Shown here piece by piece: positions 7,003-9,852 of a DNA stretch of 9,852 nucleotides. A program made the translations under genes and the position numbers. Every line of letters starts with the position of its first letter. The stretch's first letter is position 1. Source of the DNA: JBBPYR01 sp038199755. GTDB taxonomy: Bacteria; Chloroflexota; Ktedonobacteria; Ktedonobacterales; Ktedonobacteraceae. Under the pieces are notes generated by a model. The model was not told the DNA's origin. It saw nothing but the letters and a program-made list of their open reading frames with translations, and searched no databases. The stretch is from NCBI GenBank assembly GCA_038199755.1, contig JBBPYR010000315.1, positions 1 through 9,852 on the forward strand, in the 5' to 3' direction.

Positions 7003-7060
7003 GATGGGGTGAAGGACCGCCAGTTTCCATGGAAATGGGCGGTCCTTCACCCCATCTCTT
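7003..7060 (+). terminator. Long near-perfect hairpin between the S and T genes; terminator or attenuator
   Basis: A perfect 19-base inverted repeat has its left arm GATGGGGTGAAGGACCGCC at 7003-7021 and its right arm at 7038-7056. It encloses 16 bases that contain a second perfect palindrome, TTTCCATGGAAA (7024-7035). With one mismatch and one wobble the stem can continue inward to a CATG tetraloop, about 24 pairs in total. TCTTCTT follows on the plus strand, a weak U-rich tail, while the minus-strand side has none. It could be a partial terminator, a 3' stabiliser that raises S over T transcript, or a dispersed palindromic element. Confidence 0.65.
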
Positions 7061-7089
7061 CTTCGGGTAATAGGTATTGGAAATAGATT

Positions 7090-8007
7090 ATGCTGATTAA
7101 TTTTCCTTATGTGAAACGCGATACGCCTGTACACAGGCTTGATCCACGGGTGAAGCTAGTATTGCTGTTTGCCTATAGCTTCTCTGTCATTCAAACTTCC
7201 AATTTTTGGTTTATTCTGACCGGCTTTGTGCTTGCCGCGTGCTACTATAGCCAGGCACACTTAAAGTGGTCGGAAACGAAACGTCCATGGCTGTTTATTC
7301 TGGCCTTGGTCACGGTGTTGATCTTTGTGAATTATTTTCTTTCTGCAGGCGGCATTGTGCAAGGGGTAGACTTGAGTCATCAACATATCCTGTTTAGCAT
7401 ACCGTATTTTGGCTTCACAGGGCACCCGCCCTATGTCGCACCTGCTCCTTTGATATTTAGCGTTGAAAGCATCACCTTTTTGATCACACAGGCTATGCGC
7501 AATATTAGTATTGCTATGTTTGTGATACCACTCCCCTACACAACAGACCCCAGTCATCTCGGCGTGGCCTTTAGAGGGTTAGGTATCTCTGATAAATTTG
7601 CCTATGCGATTGATCTTTCTTTTCGCTTTCTGCCCTCGATAGTGCGAGATTTCAGTACAACCTTAGATGCCCAGCGTGCGCGTGGCTTCGAGCTTGATAA
7701 GCTCAATGGGGGACTGGTGGGCAAGACGGTACGCCTTGCGCCTATGATCGTGCCGGTGGTGATCGGCTCCATTATCGGGGCAGAGGATATCATCAGCGCG
7801 ATGGAGTTGCGCTGCTTTGGTCTGGGCAAGCGCACGTGGCTTGTCGAGCTACGCGCACGCAGGACCGATCGCATTTTGATTACGCTAGCCCTCGTGGGCT
7901 TTGCGGCCACCAGCCTGCTCAATATCCTGGGCTATTTCTATGCCAGTGGACCGCTACATGTGTTGCATGAGCAGGGAATTCCAGGGTTTTTGCTTGTAGG
8001 GCATTGA
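7090..8007 (+). CDS. ecfT: ECF transporter transmembrane component EcfT (CbiQ/YkoC-like)
   Basis: This 305-residue membrane scaffold connects the S component to the ATPases. It opens with the family's typical start, including HRLDPRVKL (15-23), followed by hydrophobic segments near 22-52, 66-86, 128-148 and a C-terminal one near 261-285. The cytosolic coupling region (about 150-257) has the first Ala-Arg-Gly motif in DAQRARGFE (193-201). The second appears as the variant MELRCFG (238-244), akin to the LRAFG form seen in some YkoC-like proteins, followed by KRT. The ribosome-binding site is poor: only AGGT at 7072-7075 and TGGA near 7078-7081 precede ATG 7090. Together with the long hairpin just upstream, this suggests lower or conditional expression than the S gene. 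The stop lies four bases from the end of the convergent zinc-finger gene. Confidence 0.9.
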   Translation: MLINFPYVKRDTPVHRLDPRVKLVLLFAYSFSVIQTSNFWFILTGFVLAACYYSQAHLKWSETKRPWLFILALVTVLIFVNYFLSAGGIVQGVDLSHQHILFSIPYFGFTGHPPYVAPAPLIFSVESITFLITQAMRNISIAMFVIPLPYTTDPSHLGVAFRGLGISDKFAYAIDLSFRFLPSIVRDFSTTLDAQRARGFELDKLNGGLVGKTVRLAPMIVPVVIGSIIGAEDIISAMELRCFGLGKRTWLVELRARRTDRILITLALVGFAATSLLNILGYFYASGPLHVLHEQGIPGFLLVGH

Positions 8008-8011
8008 TTGG

Positions 8012-8245
8012 CTATGCGGATTTGGGAAATTCATATAGAGGCACAGAGCGTGAAGGGACTGCTGTTGTGTGTCGTATGGCTTCTAATCGCTCAATAGTTT
8101 CTGGCGTAAAAAGCACATCGCCACAAACATCACACACTTCTGCTGGAATATGTGCCACTACGATAATGCGATCCCCCTGACGAAGAGCTCGCACAACTTC
8201 TCGCTGTTCGTACTCGCCTGTACAAGCAGCAATGCTACAATTCAT
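8012..8245 (-). CDS. YgiT-type zinc-finger protein, putative antitoxin
   Basis: This 77-residue protein of the YgiT/MqsA N-terminal zinc-ribbon type has two cysteine pairs, Cys3/Cys8 and Cys38/Cys41. The second lies in the characteristic IPAEVCDVCGD stretch, followed by a helix beginning TPETIERLEAI. The first pair is CX4C rather than the common CX2C. The C-terminal helix-turn-helix of full MqsA is absent, so it probably does not bind DNA alone. I chose ATG 8245, which has AAAGGA eight bases upstream; an in-frame ATG at 8275 adds ten residues inside the preceding gene without a good site. Its ATG overlaps the stop of the DUF4258 gene as ATGA, so the pair is probably translationally coupled. 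By analogy with mqsRA, where the toxin gene comes first, this would be the antitoxin. No assay supports that here. Confidence 0.8.
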   Translation of the reverse strand: MNCSIAACTGEYEQREVVRALRQGDRIIVVAHIPAEVCDVCGDVLFTPETIERLEAIRHTTAVPSRSVPLYEFPKSA

Positions 8246-8562
8246 GAAGAGTTCCTTTCTGTTAGACTCTTCCATTTAGGAAGAGTCGGTACATAAACTG
8301 TTATAAGTACCAGTAGATGTAGCGAGGTCGTGCAAACTATATGTAATGGGCGTCCTTGCATTGTTCTACCCGCGACTAGACAGCAAGCACCTCGTCGATG
8401 TTCTGGATAATTCTCTATAATTTGACCAGCAGCAATAGCGTCTAATACCTCAACAAGTGTAATAGCCTCGTCCTCCATCTCCTCGCGGGCATGATCTGTG
8501 ACACGGACTGCTCGCGCAGTAGCTTGAGCCTGTATACCAGTGAGCAATATGTCAGCACTCAT
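8242..8562 (-). CDS. DUF4258 domain protein, putative RelE-like toxin
   Basis: This 106-residue protein has the DUF4258 pattern: TDHAREEMEDEAIT (22-35), GQIIENYPEHRRG (46-58), GRPLHIVCTT (70-79) and LITVYVPTLPKW (86-97). DUF4258 proteins are usually encoded just before a YgiT-type zinc finger and are thought to be RelE/BrnT-fold ribonuclease toxins. Toxicity is inferred from family and context, not shown by the sequence. I chose ATG 8562 because GAGGG lies eight bases upstream. The ATG at 8598 has no ribosome-binding site and falls inside the predicted -10 box, and the frame up to 8703 carries no domain. A clear promoter with an operator-like palindrome sits just upstream. Confidence 0.82.
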   Translation of the reverse strand: MSADILLTGIQAQATARAVRVTDHAREEMEDEAITLVEVLDAIAAGQIIENYPEHRRGACCLVAGRTMQGRPLHIVCTTSLHLLVLITVYVPTLPKWKSLTERNSS

Positions 8563-8596
8563 CAGATGATCCCTCTGCCCGTACACTTTATTATTC

Positions 8597-8625
8597 ATTT
8601 TATCACTATTAAGCAATATAGTGAA
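8597..8625 (-). promoter_or_regulatory. Promoter of the DUF4258/YgiT cassette
   Basis: On the minus strand TTCACT (8625-8620, four of six to TTGACA) is followed by a 17-base spacer and TAAAAT (8602-8597, five of six). The predicted start near 8590 gives a leader of about 28 bases before ATG 8562, which holds the GAGGG ribosome-binding site. Confidence 0.5.
8603..8624. promoter_or_regulatory. Operator-like palindrome inside the cassette promoter
   Basis: TCACTAT (8603-8609) and ATAGTGA (8618-8624) form a perfect seven-base inverted repeat separated by eight bases. It fills the entire promoter spacer and five of the six -35 bases, which is the expected position for an autorepressor of a toxin-antitoxin operon. 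The regulator is unknown, because neither encoded protein shows a helix-turn-helix. Confidence 0.5.
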
Positions 8626-8692
8626 TAATTCAGTGGCAGAAGGGCAACTTAGCAGGGGTTGATGCTGTACACATGGCAAACTTAGCCTCATA

Positions 8693-8717
8693 GAAGAAGG
8701 CACGCCCTCTTCTTTTT
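8693..8717 (+). terminator. Possible intrinsic terminator, plus strand
   Basis: GAAGAAGG (8693-8700) pairs with CCCTCTTC (8705-8712) with one A-C mismatch around a CACG loop, and five T residues follow (8713-8717). There is no plus-strand gene immediately before it; the nearest is ecfT, ending at 8007. It could therefore stop ecf readthrough that has crossed the minus-strand cassette antisense, and so shield trxB. The minus-strand reading lacks a U tract. Confidence 0.35.
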
Positions 8718-8790
8718 GATCCCTCCTCCCGCATCTCTACAGGGAATAGCTCCGTGTTATCATTAGTGGTACAACGATGTAGGTTATTTG

Positions 8791-8821
8791 GCATAAAACC
8801 TTATGCTATGGTGTTACCATA
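8791..8821. repeat. Two adjacent palindromes upstream of trxB
   Basis: GCATAA/TTATGC (8791-8796 with 8801-8806, loop AACC) is followed at once by TATGGT/ACCATA (8807-8812 with 8816-8821, loop GTT). A competing pairing is CTTATG (8800-8805) with CATAAG (8818-8823). TTGGCA at 8788-8793 resembles a -35 but has no good -10 at normal spacing. These could be operator sites or a structured leader for trxB. Apart from this and the cassette promoter, the gene-free stretch 8563-8868 holds only the terminator-like hairpin at 8693. Confidence 0.35.
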
Positions 8822-8868
8822 AGCAGAAGAAGTATGGATTATCTGCGCAGAAGCGAGGACTGATTGTT

Positions 8869-9819
8869 ATGGCGAAAGTTTATGGTGTGATTATTATTGG
8901 GTCGGGTCCGGCTGGCTATACGGCGGCGATCTATGCGGCCCGCGCCAATTTATCGGTATTGATGTTTCAGGGCTATCAAACGGGTGGACAGTTGATGCTG
9001 ACGAGCGAGGTGGAAAATTACCCTGGCTTTGAAGAGGGTATCATCGGCCCTGAGATGATGGATAAGTTCGAGCAGCAGGCACTCCGCTTCGGTACCGAGA
9101 TGATAGCGGAAGATGTGACGGAGATTGATTTTAGCCAACGGCCATTCACGGTGACAACCGACTCAGGCGCGTATCAATCTGAGGCGATTATCATCTCCAC
9201 AGGTGCCAGCGCGAAATGGCTGGATGTGCCAGGGGAGAAACGCTTGCAAGGACGCGGTGTGAGTGCCTGTGCAACCTGCGATGGTTTCTTCTTCAAGAAT
9301 AAGGATGTCATCGTTGTGGGTGGCGGCGATACCGCGATGGAGGAGGCAACCTTCCTGACACGCTATGCAAGTCATGTGACGCTTATTCATCGCAGAGATA
9401 TCTTCCGCGCCAGCAAGATCATGCAGGACCGTGTACGCAGCAATCCTAAGATTAGCGTCTTGATGGAGACCGAGGTGGTGGATATCCTGGGCGACAACGC
9501 GGTTACAGCGGTCCAGTTGCGGAACCTGAAAACAGGCGAGGAGCAAAAACTGGAGGCACAGGGCATCTTTATGGCGATTGGGCACCAGCCCAACACTGAC
9601 TTGTTCAAGGGTGTCATCAACATGGATCGTGCTGGCTATATTGTGCCGGTGGAGCATACGATGACGAATATCCCCGGAGTCTTTGCGGCAGGTGATGTCA
9701 CAGATCATCGCTATCGCCAGGCTGTAACGGCTGCCGCTGATGGGTGTCGCGCCGCTATTGATCTGGAACGCTGGTTGGAGACGCAAGGCGAAGAGGTCGG
9801 CGTCGAAAACTGGAACTAA
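8869..9819 (+). CDS. trxB: Thioredoxin-disulfide reductase (NADPH)
   Basis: This complete 316-residue low-molecular-weight thioredoxin reductase is a cytosolic FAD flavoprotein that passes electrons from NADPH to thioredoxin. The FAD Rossmann motif GSGPAG is at 11-16, the redox-active pair CATC at 134-137 and the NADPH-binding GGGDTA at 151-156. HRRDIFRASK (174-183) supplies the arginines typical of NADPH preference, and the second FAD motif AAGDV is at 273-277, followed by the expected Gln-Ala-Val toward the C-terminus. The length matches bacterial TrxB. The start is ATG 8869 with GAGGA nine bases upstream; the frame is open to 8803 upstream, but that 22-residue extension precedes the normal TrxB N-terminus and is not expected. 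It has its own upstream region and is separated from the preceding cassette by a terminator-like hairpin. The last 33 bases of the window, after its stop, show nothing. Confidence 0.97.
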   Translation: MAKVYGVIIIGSGPAGYTAAIYAARANLSVLMFQGYQTGGQLMLTSEVENYPGFEEGIIGPEMMDKFEQQALRFGTEMIAEDVTEIDFSQRPFTVTTDSGAYQSEAIIISTGASAKWLDVPGEKRLQGRGVSACATCDGFFFKNKDVIVVGGGDTAMEEATFLTRYASHVTLIHRRDIFRASKIMQDRVRSNPKISVLMETEVVDILGDNAVTAVQLRNLKTGEEQKLEAQGIFMAIGHQPNTDLFKGVINMDRAGYIVPVEHTMTNIPGVFAAGDVTDHRYRQAVTAAADGCRAAIDLERWLETQGEEVGVENWN

Positions 9820-9852
9820 AGAAGCATAAAGCAAGTTGGGTCTGCCAAGCTC

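Noticed and set aside
8563..8703. Longer DUF4258 protein starting at 8703 or 8598
   Set aside because: The extension lacks a ribosome-binding site, and the predicted promoter and operator occupy this stretch; ATG 8562 has a well-spaced GAGGG.
9163..9834. 223-residue minus-strand frame opposite trxB
   Set aside because: It is the antisense shadow of trxB, which has every expected motif; the translation shows no recognisable domain.

Overview
The window reads as bacterial chromosome of moderate G+C, tightly packed with genes on both strands. The gene set includes a fused double-ATPase ECF transporter, a DUF4258 plus YgiT-type zinc-finger pair, a cytosolic-looking subtilase and a solo membrane histidine kinase. 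That mix suggests Chloroflexota, possibly a Ktedonobacteria-like genome. This is an inference from gene content only, because no rRNA or other phylogenetic marker is present.

Left part (1-3447): a gene-free leader of about 470 bases holds a possible terminator and a candidate promoter. It is followed by a four-helix membrane histidine kinase (478-1629, +). The kinase meets a subtilisin-family (S8) protease (1617-3257, -) tail to tail, with the two reading frames overlapping by 13 bases. The protease diverges from an M20 metallopeptidase, and the two candidate promoters between them share bases.

Middle (3448-8007, +): the M20 peptidase is followed by a very good sigma-70-type promoter (TTGACA, 18 bases, TAAAAT). 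This promoter appears to drive an energy-coupling factor (ECF) vitamin/precursor importer in the order fused EcfA-A', S component, EcfT. The spacers inside this operon carry structure: an orphan strong Shine-Dalgarno with a possible 25-residue ORF and small hairpins before the S gene, and a 54-base near-perfect hairpin between the S and T genes. Substrate specificity cannot be read from the sequence. The S protein resembles the UPF0397/COG4720 type, some members of which are annotated as riboflavin-type.

Right part (8008-9852): a two-gene minus-strand cassette, DUF4258 then YgiT-type zinc finger with an ATGA overlap, looks like a toxin-antitoxin module in the mqsRA order. Its promoter spacer is filled by a perfect 7-base-arm palindrome, which suggests autoregulation. 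It is convergent with ecfT, only four bases away. The window ends with a complete thioredoxin reductase gene (trxB, +), preceded by two adjacent palindromes.

No tRNA, rRNA, CRISPR array, insertion sequence or recognised riboswitch was seen.
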